This document shows, one piece after another, positions 1 to 6,766 of a stretch of DNA of 16,545 nt. Under the pieces are notes generated by a model. It was not told where the DNA came from and made no database searches. It saw only the letters and a program-made list of their open reading frames with translations. This stretch comes from Fidelibacterota bacterium (GTDB lineage: Bacteria; Fidelibacterota; Marinisomatia; Marinisomatales; UBA1611). The number at the start of each line of letters is the position of its first letter. Within the stretch, counting starts at the first letter, position 1. The translations under genes and the position numbers were made by a program. The stretch is taken from assembly GCA_015658495.1 (NCBI GenBank), contig DQOT01000371.1, positions 1-16,545 on the forward strand. The letters run 5' to 3'.

Positions 1-533
1 TTGTCGAACACACCTTCATCTTTTGCTTCAATTAAAATAAAGATCGGAACATGATTTGGATTATTTTGTGACCACTTTTTCACTTCGAGTAAAGCGTCTT
101 TAAATGTTAAATAATTTGTTTGAAAATCAATGTCGGGGAAATGAAGAACTTTTAACCCGGGCTCTATCAGTTCAGGGAAATTGGGTTTAATAGGATCTTC
201 AGTAACAATATTTCCCAAACGATGATTAAATAAACCCCCATCCGGATCATAATAAACATCCAATTCAATTTGTCGTATTCCGGCTTGACTAAATTGTTGG
301 TCTAACGGTAAATGGGAATAATCTAATTCTGCTGCGAGACTTGAATCAATTCTTGATAACCATTTAAACACATTATCATCCATAGCTAATCGGTAACTAT
401 TGTGGCTGCCAATTACTTGAAGTTGATTAATTTTCAGATCATTTATTTCTTGATGAGTCAAGCTGGGAGTTTGACAAAATATATATTGAATGAAAAATCC
501 AAGATAAATGAGATTTTGTAATTGGTTTTTCAT
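1..533 (-). CDS. Secreted Ca2+-dependent phosphoinositide-specific phospholipase C-like protein, C-terminus beyond window
   Basis: N-terminal 177 residues of a gene that runs off the left edge, so it is partial. A signal peptide is visible (residues 1-20, MKNQ then a hydrophobic run ending IFC), so the protein is exported. The body matches the PI-PLC-C1 style of TIM-barrel phosphodiesterase: GSHNSY (42-47, candidate catalytic His44 and metal ligand Asn45), RQIELDVYYDPDGG (87-100, candidate metal ligands Glu90 and Asp92), FNHRLG (102-107), LKVLHFPDIDF (127-137) and PIFILIEAKDE (163-173). Family members cleave phosphodiester-linked inositol lipids or related substrates; the true substrate here is unknown. 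The ATG start at 533 is supported by a strong Shine-Dalgarno AGAGGTGG at 543-550, nine bases upstream. A 76-bp gap separates it from the yciI remnant, and a small dyad (549-560) overlaps that site. Confidence 0.72.
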   Translation of the reverse strand, partial: MKNQLQNLIYLGFFIQYIFCQTPSLTHQEINDLKINQLQVIGSHNSYRLAMDDNVFKWLSRIDSSLAAELDYSHLPLDQQFSQAGIRQIELDVYYDPDGGLFNHRLGNIVTEDPIKPNFPELIEPGLKVLHFPDIDFQTNYLTFKDALLEVKKWSQNNPNHVPIFILIEAKDEGVFD

Positions 534-548
534 TTTGTTAAACCACCT

Positions 549-560
549 CTACAAATGTAG
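549..560. repeat. Short dyad overlapping the ribosome-binding site of the phospholipase gene
   Basis: CTACA-AA-TGTAG is a perfect 5-bp dyad with a 2-bp centre. It abuts and slightly overlaps the Shine-Dalgarno of the minus-strand phospholipase gene. It could be an operator half-site pair or chance; a 10-bp dyad is weak evidence by itself. Confidence 0.3.
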
Positions 561-609
561 TAAGTCCACTTTACACATATGAGATGCTCACCTGTTTTTA
601 AAGGTTCTA

Positions 610-927
610 CTATTGTGCTGGTCTTGTTTCTGACCATAATGCCACCTGATAAGGAAACAATTTTGCAGTCATTACATTTTGCTGAACCGAGGGATCATTC
701 TCCAAAATGAATCATGCGTCTGATTCAGTTTCCGTTTTGAGAATTACAATCCCAAATGTGGATTCGTCGTTATTGGTGGTTCGTCCAGCCATGAGGAAGA
801 TGCCTTTTTCCGTTAGGTTTTTCAAATAGAGATAATGTTTTTCCACCGTTTGGGATTTTTCCTCTGAGGGAGAATCTGTAAGCATGACCAACCGGGTGGG
901 TTTTAGTTTATAAAAGAATTGGGGCAA
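610..927 (-). pseudogene. YciI-family protein interrupted by an in-frame TGA
   Basis: The first 71 codons (927 to 715) read as a YciI-like ferredoxin-fold protein: QFFYKLKPTRLVML at the start, then MAGRTTNNDESTFGIVIL. They end in TGA at 712-714. Translation in the same frame past that TGA gives FILENDPSVQQNVM followed by TAKLFPYQVALW, and terminates at TAG (610-612). This is the expected C-terminal part of the family (ENDP..., then a LFP/LHP strand). The full frame is 105 codons with one interruption, the usual family length. TGA serves as a normal stop in three neighbouring genes, so recoding is unlikely; a CGA-to-TGA change would explain it. The start is TTG (925-927), directly after the TAA of the upstream lipoprotein gene, with AAGGAAG about 12 bases ahead. 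YciI proteins are small stand-alone enzymes or accessory domains of unclear substrate. It may be a recent pseudogene, a truncated product, or a sequencing error. Confidence 0.75.
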
Positions 928-1545
928 TTATTGAAACAACTTCCTTACTTGATTTATACCATTCCTTACGCAAATTTCTGTTGTTCGGTGAAGTTCCAAT
1001 CCGCTATACCAATATGAATTAGACCAGACAAGACTTCCCGTATCTTTATCTCTCATTTTGAGTATAATGCCCACTCGGGCGCGGGTGTAATTAATTTTGC
1101 TCCCGGAAGAAATAGCGCCACCGTCGATTTTGGTAGTTGTGGAAGAGGATGTTTCTGCATTATCCGTATTGGCGTTGGCAGAAGCAGATTGGCTCACAGT
1201 TGTGGTGGAGGTTCCACGATCCTCATACAGGTAAGGTACGACAATCAATTCTGCATCTGTGTATTCTGTAATGATGCAGGAGAGTTCCAGGGTTTGGTAG
1301 CCTGTCCCAATGGAAACACGAGGGGATCGGGGTGTTTCTTCGTTTACATCAAACCCATATTTCAAAAAATTGTGGGACAGGCTCGTTTCCACCATTTCAC
1401 CTGATCCGGGCATATAGGTGTGATCGTTGACGGGGATTATTTTAATCGATCCTACTTTGTTAAAATTATAACTCTCATTCACGGCGGGTCCATACCAGCA
1501 AGATATAGTCAATAAAATGGAAGGAATAAAAAAGAATTTTTTCAT
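928..1545 (-). CDS. Probable CsgG/LpoB-like outer-membrane lipoprotein
   Basis: 205 residues. MKKFFFIPSILLTISC is a signal peptide ending in a weak lipobox (TISC), so the mature protein is probably lipidated at Cys16. The C-terminal third has the look of CsgG/GNA1162-type periplasmic domains: ARVGIILKMRDKDTG then SLVWSNSYWY (156-180), a beta-strand pair built around 'D..TG.lvWs'. Residues 111-140 are a low-complexity Ser/Thr/Ala/Asn stretch, probably a flexible loop. Such lipoproteins often assist envelope assembly or cell-wall synthesis, but no partner is identifiable. Its ATG overlaps the TAA of the TPR-like gene (TAATG, 1543-1547), and its own TAA abuts the TTG start of the broken yciI, so it is translated inside a coupled cluster. 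The family assignment is tentative; the export signal is firm. Confidence 0.55.
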   Translation of the reverse strand: MKKFFFIPSILLTISCWYGPAVNESYNFNKVGSIKIIPVNDHTYMPGSGEMVETSLSHNFLKYGFDVNEETPRSPRVSIGTGYQTLELSCIITEYTDAELIVVPYLYEDRGTSTTTVSQSASANANTDNAETSSSTTTKIDGGAISSGSKINYTRARVGIILKMRDKDTGSLVWSNSYWYSGLELHRTTEICVRNGINQVRKLFQ

Positions 1546-1847
1546 TATTCCGCAGAGAGGCTTTGAATATGAATTTTAGCTTCACTGCTCATGAATTCAT
1601 CCATAGAATATTTCAGGCAATTTTTCCAAGCTGAAAGCGCCAATTTAGGCTCATCCAACGCTTCATGAAGTAATGCTTTCATGCGATAGACATCAGGATT
1701 GGTCTCATCGGTTTTTTGGGCAACAGAAATATGACCTAAAGCTTCTTTGTACATTCCGGCTTTCATAGCGGCGGATGCCTTTGAAAGGGCATTATTTGTT
1801 CCACCGCACAAAATCCCGGCTAAAATAAAAATCGATAATAGTCTCAT
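1545..1847 (-). CDS. Small exported TPR-like protein
   Basis: 100 residues. A signal peptide (MRLLSIFILAGILCGG) precedes two helix-turn-helix units resembling tetratricopeptide repeats: ASAAMKAGMYKEALGHISVA (about 25-44) and PDVYRMKALLHEALDEPKLA (about 51-70). Cys14 could be lipidated, although the lipobox (ILC) is poor. TPR units of this kind mediate protein contacts in the periplasm. The ATG at 1845-1847 overlaps the TGA of the CBS gene (ATGA), and its TAA overlaps the ATG of the CsgG/LpoB-like gene. It probably works with that lipoprotein. No enzymatic motif is visible. Confidence 0.6.
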   Translation of the reverse strand: MRLLSIFILAGILCGGTNNALSKASAAMKAGMYKEALGHISVAQKTDETNPDVYRMKALLHEALDEPKLALSAWKNCLKYSMDEFMSSEAKIHIQSLSAE

Positions 1848-2257
1848 GATGATTGTTCCTCTTTTGAAAGTTGATGGATAGCTCGTAAAACATCTCTCCT
1901 GCTAATCTGTCCCACCAGTTTTCCCCCTTCTAAGATAGGGAATCTTCTGAACCGGGAATTCATGAAGTTGTCAGCTACATTGGATAGGGTCTCATTGACG
2001 TCTATGGTGGTGACCTCAGTGGACATATATTCTTTCACGTAGCCACCGAGGTTGTTGTAATAGGAGGCCTCAAAGAGTGTTTTCATGCAATCTTTTTCAG
2101 ATAGGATACCTACCAATTTGCCTTCATCATCTACAACCGGTGCGCCGGATATTTTATGGGATAAAAAAGTATCAATGGCCGTTTCGATAGGAGTATCGGG
2201 AGAGAAAGTGATGAGGTTGGTGGCCATAAATTCATGAATAGCATAATGTATATTCAT
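1844..2257 (-). CDS. CBS-domain pair protein
   Basis: 137 residues, made almost entirely of two CBS domains (a Bateman module). The first spans about 8-62 (MATNLITFSPDTPIETAI, then SGAPVVDDEGKLVGILSEKD). The second spans about 74-128 (EYMSTEVTTIDVNETLSNVA, then FRRFPILEGGKLVGQISRRD). Stand-alone CBS pairs are cytosolic sensors that typically bind AMP, ATP, SAM or similar adenosyl ligands and signal energy or metabolic state. No output domain is present. It is the first gene of the coupled lipoprotein cluster, 186 bp after the TatT-like gene, with AAGGA about 13 bases before the ATG; Met11 (MATNL) is an alternative start. The ligand cannot be read from sequence. Confidence 0.88.
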   Translation of the reverse strand: MNIHYAIHEFMATNLITFSPDTPIETAIDTFLSHKISGAPVVDDEGKLVGILSEKDCMKTLFEASYYNNLGGYVKEYMSTEVTTIDVNETLSNVADNFMNSRFRRFPILEGGKLVGQISRRDVLRAIHQLSKEEQSS

Positions 2258-2348
2258 AGGAGAGTTCCTTATCAGGTTTGATTGAAATTAGAGCCTTCGA
2301 ACCCATAAAACAAATATGGGAGTAAATTGTTCCTGCAACCCATTTGTT

Positions 2349-2434
2349 CATTGAGCCTGTCGAAATGAACGAGGGATTAAAATTCATTTCCCCGTTTTTC
2401 AGAAGTAACCTATGACATTTCGACAGGCTCAATG
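2349..2434. repeat. Perfect 19-bp inverted repeat with a 48-bp spacer
   Basis: CATTGAGCCTGTCGAAATG (2349-2367) recurs as its exact reverse complement at 2416-2434. The element sits wholly in the gap between the TatT-like and CBS genes, ending 9 bp from the TatT stop. The arms resemble the 'TTTCGACAGGCTCAATG' short extragenic repeats seen scattered in many bacterial genomes, from memory of the motif and not a search. It could fold as a long-loop hairpin in RNA and attenuate read-through. There is no U-tract, so it is not a classical terminator. A 66-codon open frame over it has no coding features. Confidence 0.8.
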
Positions 2435-2443
2435 TGCGATTTA

Positions 2444-3307
2444 TTATTCAAACAGGGAAGATTCTTTAGAAAGGAGCATTCGAGCCCGATCCTGGTAAAA
2501 CAGGTTCTCCGCCATGATTTCGGGGTGGGAAGTGGGATCTGCTTCGATTACACCATTGAGCATTGAATGGAACTGTTCACGATTTCCGGATTTTTGATGA
2601 TAAAATTCAGCCATATGAACCGCATTGCCTAAATACTCTGGATTCGCAGACAAGGCTTGGTTAAAATAAGTTTCAGAATGAGACAATTCCACACCGGGGA
2701 TGCGGGTGTACATGGAGCCAAAGAAGCGATAAGGACCGCTGTAATGATAGCCCGGTTCCAAGGACAGGATACGGTGCATAATGACCTCCAATAATTCCCG
2801 ATGGTTTAAACGTTCAATGACTGGTTTTTTATTGAGATACCGCGCCAGGTTTGTGGCCCACCAGAATAATCCGGGGACAACCGATGGGGGTGCTTCCGCT
2901 ATAGCAGAAAGCATTTTAAAGGAGCTGTCGCCCTGGGCTCTTTTATAGATCACAGAAAATTCAGGATGATTTAAGACTGCATTCCGGCAGAGTTGGCTTC
3001 CCTTTAAAAATAAGCCATTCCGTGTTTCAATATTTTTTTCAATAAACAATCCGCGGGTGTACAAAATTTGCCCGTATAAAATGGCTAAATCTAATTGAGT
3101 TGGACGCCGTTCATAGGCAAGACTGATGAAATGTTCAGCATTCTTGAGTGCTAAAGAATCTGTTCGCTGTTCCCAGTTTAATCTCCCCTGGTTGATCAGG
3201 AAATCCACATTTTGAGTTTTGGCAATGGTATCTTGCTGCGTGCCGGCACAATCCAGTGAGAAAAACCCTACAAGAAGGATTGATAATAGGGCGAGATTTT
3301 GTTTCAA
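2444..3307 (-). CDS. TatT-like lipoprotein (TRAP transporter T-component family)
   Basis: 287 residues. The N-terminus (MKQNLALLSILLVGFFSLDC) is a signal peptide with Cys20 in a loose, spirochaete-like lipobox (SLDC). The body is all-helical with TPR-like units. It carries the features of the TRAP T-component family (type protein Treponema TatT): FWWATNLARYLN (148-159), LSLEPGYHYSGPYRFFGSMY (186-205), TRIPGVELSHSETYFNQAL (206-224) and NPEYLGNAVHMAEFYHQKSG (227-246). These lipoproteins are thought to partner a periplasmic binding protein and TRAP permease importing organic acids or hydrophobic ligands; none is in the window. The start is TTG (3305-3307): an in-frame TAA lies six codons upstream with no ATG between, and the signal peptide begins exactly there. 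Divergent from phoH across 59 bp. Confidence 0.72.
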   Translation of the reverse strand: MKQNLALLSILLVGFFSLDCAGTQQDTIAKTQNVDFLINQGRLNWEQRTDSLALKNAEHFISLAYERRPTQLDLAILYGQILYTRGLFIEKNIETRNGLFLKGSQLCRNAVLNHPEFSVIYKRAQGDSSFKMLSAIAEAPPSVVPGLFWWATNLARYLNKKPVIERLNHRELLEVIMHRILSLEPGYHYSGPYRFFGSMYTRIPGVELSHSETYFNQALSANPEYLGNAVHMAEFYHQKSGNREQFHSMLNGVIEADPTSHPEIMAENLFYQDRARMLLSKESSLFE

Positions 3308-3366
3308 GTTAAAAAGGTTCCATTAGCCTAAATTTCGGGCCATGAAATTACAGTTTACATTGGAAA

Positions 3367-4332
3367 ATGGAAAAGACCATTAAACTAAAAACCATCGAGC
3401 CTACTGCATTGCTGGGCGTGGCCGATGCCCACATTAAACTCATTGAAACAGCAATTCCTGCCACCATCATTGTCCGAGGTGAAACCATCAAGATCCGGGG
3501 CGAAGACCCCGACATTGAACATGCCCATGAAGTGCTTCATGAAATGATGGAAACCCTTTCAGGGAAAGGCAGTCTGACTGTGAGGGATGTGCAAAACCTT
3601 ATCACACTTGTGACCTCGGCAAATGGGATATCAAATGGGGAACATCGTGCACCTAAACTTGTGATCCATTACGGCAAGAAAGGCGCCATCGTCCCGAAAA
3701 CCAAGGGACAGGAAGCCTATGCGAAAACGGTTCAAAAAAATGATATGGTTTTCAGCATCGGTCCCGCAGGAACGGGAAAAACGTTTCTTGCTGTGGCATT
3801 TGCAGTGGCCGCATTAGAAAACCATGAAGTGGATCGAATCATTCTGTGTCGTCCAGCCGTGGAAGCAGGGGAGAGTCTTGGATTCCTTCCCGGTGATTTG
3901 AAGGAAAAAGTGGATCCCTATTTAGCGCCCCTTTATGATTCACTCCGCATGATGCTTTCGGAAAATAAATTGACCAAACTCCTAGAGCGAAAGGCCATTG
4001 AAGTGGTGCCCCTGGCGTATATGCGCGGCCGGACAATGGACAACGCCTACATGATTCTGGATGAAGCCCAGAACGCCACGGTGTTGCAAATGAAAATGTT
4101 TCTCACGAGACTTGGTATTGGTTCCCGTGCCATCGTAACAGGAGACATTACACAGATAGATCTCCAAAGGCGCACTGATTCTGGATTGGTTCAGGTGGCA
4201 AATATCCTGAAAAATGTGGAAGGTATTGGATTTGCCACCTTAGATCGAAGCGATGTGGTTCGCCATCCCTTGGTGATGAAAATAATCCAGGCCTATGACG
4301 AAATTTTATCTAATGAGAAAAACACAAAATAA
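3367..4332 (+). CDS. phoH: PhoH-like ATPase
   Basis: 321 residues, the normal length for chromosomal PhoH (PhoL/YbeZ type). The N-terminal 85 residues form a KH-like RNA-binding module (TIIVRGETIKIRGEDPDIEH). The P-loop ATPase follows: Walker A GPAGTGKT (132-139), the PhoH signature RPAVEAGESLGFLPGDLKEK (162-181) and Walker B ILDEAQN (230-236), then TGDITQIDL. PhoH proteins are cytosolic nucleotide hydrolases linked to RNA handling and often work with the endoribonuclease YbeY, whose gene usually lies next door but is not seen here. The ATG at 3367 has only a weak upstream TTGGAAA. A 113-bp non-coding gap follows, with an AT-rich imperfect hairpin (4392-4411) but no clear terminator. Confidence 0.95.
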   Translation: MEKTIKLKTIEPTALLGVADAHIKLIETAIPATIIVRGETIKIRGEDPDIEHAHEVLHEMMETLSGKGSLTVRDVQNLITLVTSANGISNGEHRAPKLVIHYGKKGAIVPKTKGQEAYAKTVQKNDMVFSIGPAGTGKTFLAVAFAVAALENHEVDRIILCRPAVEAGESLGFLPGDLKEKVDPYLAPLYDSLRMMLSENKLTKLLERKAIEVVPLAYMRGRTMDNAYMILDEAQNATVLQMKMFLTRLGIGSRAIVTGDITQIDLQRRTDSGLVQVANILKNVEGIGFATLDRSDVVRHPLVMKIIQAYDEILSNEKNTK

Positions 4333-4434
4333 TTTGAAACAATAGGGGTTTTTCTCTCTAAAAATACTTTCATCTATTTTCAGCCAAGACGGGAATTATT
4401 TTTTAATTTCCAAACTCTTCTATACACGCTTTTT

Positions 4435-4440
4435 AAAGGA
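4435..4440 (+). promoter_or_regulatory. Ribosome-binding site of the thiolase gene
   Basis: AAAGGA five bases before the ATG at 4446 fixes the start of the first gene in the metabolic run. A TATACA at 4421-4426 could be a -10 box, but I find no matching -35 box. Confidence 0.6.
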
Positions 4441-4445
4441 AAACC

Positions 4446-5627
4446 ATGCAACGGCAATCAGTTATAGTTGCGGCGAAACGGACACCGGTCGGCGCATTTC
4501 AAGGTAATCTATCATCCGTGTCTGCTCCAAATCTTGGGGCGGTTGTGATTAAAGCACTCGTAGAAGAAACCGGCATTGATCCTTCCCAAATTGACGAAGT
4601 GATCCTGGGAAATGTTTTAGCTGCTGGACTGGGACAAGCCCCTGCACGCCAAGCTGCGCTTTACAGCGGATTACCCCAAACCATAGAAGCACTCACCATC
4701 AATAAAATGTGCGGATCTGGCTTAAAAGCAGTCATGTTGGCGGACCAGGTCATACGGAGTGGTGATGCTGATGTCGTGATCGCCGGCGGCATGGAAAGCA
4801 TGTCCAATGCACCTTATCTCCTCCCCAATGCCCGTGACGGTCAACGGCTCGGCCATGGAAAAATGATCGATAGTATGATTCACGACGGACTCTGGGATGC
4901 CTACCATGACAAACACATGGGGACTTGTGCTGAAATGCTTTCTAAAGATCGGAATTTCACCCGTGAAGCCCAGGACGAATATGCCGTCTCTTCATACAAA
5001 CGTGCCCAAATCGCCCAGGCAAAGGGCGTTTTTAATTCAGAACTCGTACCTGTAGAGATTCCACAAAGAAAGGGTGATCCTGTGCTTGTATCCGAAGATG
5101 AAGAACCGGGGAAAGCCCGATTTGATAAGATCCCTGCACTCCGGCCTGCTTTTGAAAAAGAAGGCGCTATCACCGCAGCCAATGCGTCTAAACTGAATGA
5201 CGGTGCTGCGGCTATTCTAGTTATGAGCGAAGATAAAGCAACTGAATTGAAGCTCAAACCCCTTGCAAGAATTGTGGCGCAGGCGTCTGCTGCTCACGAA
5301 CCGGAATGGTTCACCACGGCGCCGGGTAAAGCCATAAGAAAAGTATTAGAGAATGCAAATCTCTCCGCGGATGACATTGATCTCTGGGAAATCAATGAAG
5401 CATTTTCTGCTGTTACCATGGCCGCCATTGACGATTATAAGATCGATCCTGCTAAAGTGAATATTTACGGTGGCGCTGTGGCCATCGGACACCCCATCGG
5501 TGCCTCCGGTGCACGGATCTTTACAACACTTTTGAATGGCATGAATCGAACCGGCGCCAAATATGGGCTAGCAACCCTCTGTATTGGCGGTGGAGAAGCA
5601 TCCGCCTTGATCGTGGAAAAAATATGA
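4446..5627 (+). CDS. Acetyl-CoA C-acyltransferase (thiolase)
   Basis: 393 residues, typical for biosynthetic or degradative thiolase II (AtoB/ThlA/PhaA-like). The complete catalytic set is visible: acyl-accepting Cys89 in NKMCGSGLKAV, the NEAFSAV loop (317-323), His349 in GGAVAIGHPIGASGAR, and the proton-handling Cys379 in LCIGGGEASAL. It condenses two acetyl-CoA or cleaves acetoacetyl- or 2-methylacetoacetyl-CoA in the cytosol. Followed at once by an acyl-CoA dehydrogenase (ATGA overlap at 5624-5627) and two branched-chain amino acid enzymes, it most plausibly performs the thiolytic step of leucine/isoleucine breakdown. A role in fatty-acid oxidation or acetoacetyl-CoA synthesis cannot be excluded. 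It leads the operon, with a good ribosome-binding site at 4435-4440. Confidence 0.95.
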   Translation: MQRQSVIVAAKRTPVGAFQGNLSSVSAPNLGAVVIKALVEETGIDPSQIDEVILGNVLAAGLGQAPARQAALYSGLPQTIEALTINKMCGSGLKAVMLADQVIRSGDADVVIAGGMESMSNAPYLLPNARDGQRLGHGKMIDSMIHDGLWDAYHDKHMGTCAEMLSKDRNFTREAQDEYAVSSYKRAQIAQAKGVFNSELVPVEIPQRKGDPVLVSEDEEPGKARFDKIPALRPAFEKEGAITAANASKLNDGAAAILVMSEDKATELKLKPLARIVAQASAAHEPEWFTTAPGKAIRKVLENANLSADDIDLWEINEAFSAVTMAAIDDYKIDPAKVNIYGGAVAIGHPIGASGARIFTTLLNGMNRTGAKYGLATLCIGGGEASALIVEKI

Positions 5628-6766
5628 TCGATTTCACCCTAACATCCGAACAGGAACTTATCCAGAAAACCGCCCGGGAATTCGCGCAAGAGCATTTGGC
5701 GCCAGGTGTGATTGAGCGGGACGATAAAGCCGAATTCCCTACTGGACAGATCAAAATGATGGGTGAATTGGGCTTTATGGGCATGATGGTTCCGGAAGAA
5801 TGGGGCGGTGCAGGTTTTGACACCATAACCTTTGTGATTGCCATGGAAGAGATTGCTGCGGTAGAGTTGGCCACATCTACAATCATGTCAGTAAATAATT
5901 CTTTGGTCTGTCAATTGTTTACAGATTATGGTACCCATGACCAGAAAGAAAAATATTTAAAACCGCTAGCCAACGGTGACATGCTGGGCGCTTATAGTTT
6001 AAGCGAACCTCAATCCGGGTCTGATGCCAGCAACATGCGAACGTTTGCCAAAAAAGATGGGGATCATTATGTGATTAATGGCACCAAGAATTGGGTCACA
6101 AATGGGATCACCAGCGACATTGTTGTCCTATTTTGCTTGACGGAAAAAGCCATTGGCTACAAAGGGATTACCGCATTTGTAATTGAAAAAGGAACACCAG
6201 GATTATCCACTGGAAAGAAAGAAGACAAGCTGGGCATTCGTGCATCGGACACCTGTGAACTTTATTTTGAGAATTGTCGGATTCCGGCTGAAAATAGGAT
6301 CGGAGAAGAAGGCCAGGGATTCAAGATTGCCATGAAAGCGTTAGGAGGTGGACGAATCGGGATTGCAGCACAGGCGCTTGGTTTAGCCCGCGCTGCGTTG
6401 GAGGCAGCCGTTTCCTACGCAAAAGAACGGAAACAGTTTGGGAAAGCGATTGGTGAGTTCGGCGCCATCCAAAATAAATTAGCTGATATGGCCACCGAAA
6501 TTGATGCCGCCCGGATGTTGATCTGGCGTGCAGCCAAATTGAAGGATGAAGGAAAAAATTACACCCGGGAAAGTTCCATGGCTAAACTATTTGCATCTTC
6601 CACAGCTATGAAAGCAGCCACGGAATGTGTGCAGATCCACGGTGGATACGGCTACATGCAGGAATATGGTGTGGAACGACTCATGCGGGATGCGAAGATC
6701 ACACAGATCTATGAAGGAACATCTGAAATTCAACAACTTGTGATCGGGAAAGATCTGCTTAAATGA
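5624..6766 (+). CDS. Acyl-CoA dehydrogenase, short/branched-chain type
   Basis: 380 residues, full length for the short-chain/isovaleryl class. FAD and substrate motifs are in order: AYSLSEPQSGSDASNMRT (123-140), INGTKNWVTN (151-160), KERKQFGKAIGEFGAIQNKL (267-286), IHGGYGYMQEYGVERLMRD (338-356) and the C-terminal IYEGTSEIQ, with Glu364 as the likely catalytic base. Glu at this place is the arrangement in short-chain, butyryl and 2-methyl-branched enzymes; isovaleryl-CoA dehydrogenase uses an earlier residue. It oxidises acyl-CoA to the 2-enoyl form, passing electrons to ETF, whose genes are not in the window. The start overlaps the thiolase stop and the stop overlaps the ilvE start, both as ATGA, so the three genes are translationally coupled. 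Branched acyl-CoA from Ile/Val is the substrate suggested by context. Confidence 0.94.
   Translation: MIDFTLTSEQELIQKTAREFAQEHLAPGVIERDDKAEFPTGQIKMMGELGFMGMMVPEEWGGAGFDTITFVIAMEEIAAVELATSTIMSVNNSLVCQLFTDYGTHDQKEKYLKPLANGDMLGAYSLSEPQSGSDASNMRTFAKKDGDHYVINGTKNWVTNGITSDIVVLFCLTEKAIGYKGITAFVIEKGTPGLSTGKKEDKLGIRASDTCELYFENCRIPAENRIGEEGQGFKIAMKALGGGRIGIAAQALGLARAALEAAVSYAKERKQFGKAIGEFGAIQNKLADMATEIDAARMLIWRAAKLKDEGKNYTRESSMAKLFASSTAMKAATECVQIHGGYGYMQEYGVERLMRDAKITQIYEGTSEIQQLVIGKDLLK

Noticed and set aside
610..714. Selenocysteine or reassigned TGA in yciI
   Set aside because: TGA terminates three other genes in the window, the family has no conserved Cys at this site, and no SECIS hairpin was evident by eye.
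2232..2432. 66-codon minus-strand open frame between the CBS and TatT-like genes
   Set aside because: It overlaps the CBS start, is built largely from the inverted repeat, and shows no protein-like composition or domain.
4392..4411. Terminator after phoH
   Set aside because: The hairpin is imperfect and almost all A-T, without a GC core, so termination there is not supported.
4901..5886. Long antisense open frames opposite thiolase and acyl-CoA dehydrogenase
   Set aside because: They mirror highly conserved enzymes with clear codon-position bias on the plus strand and have no recognisable domain or start signal.
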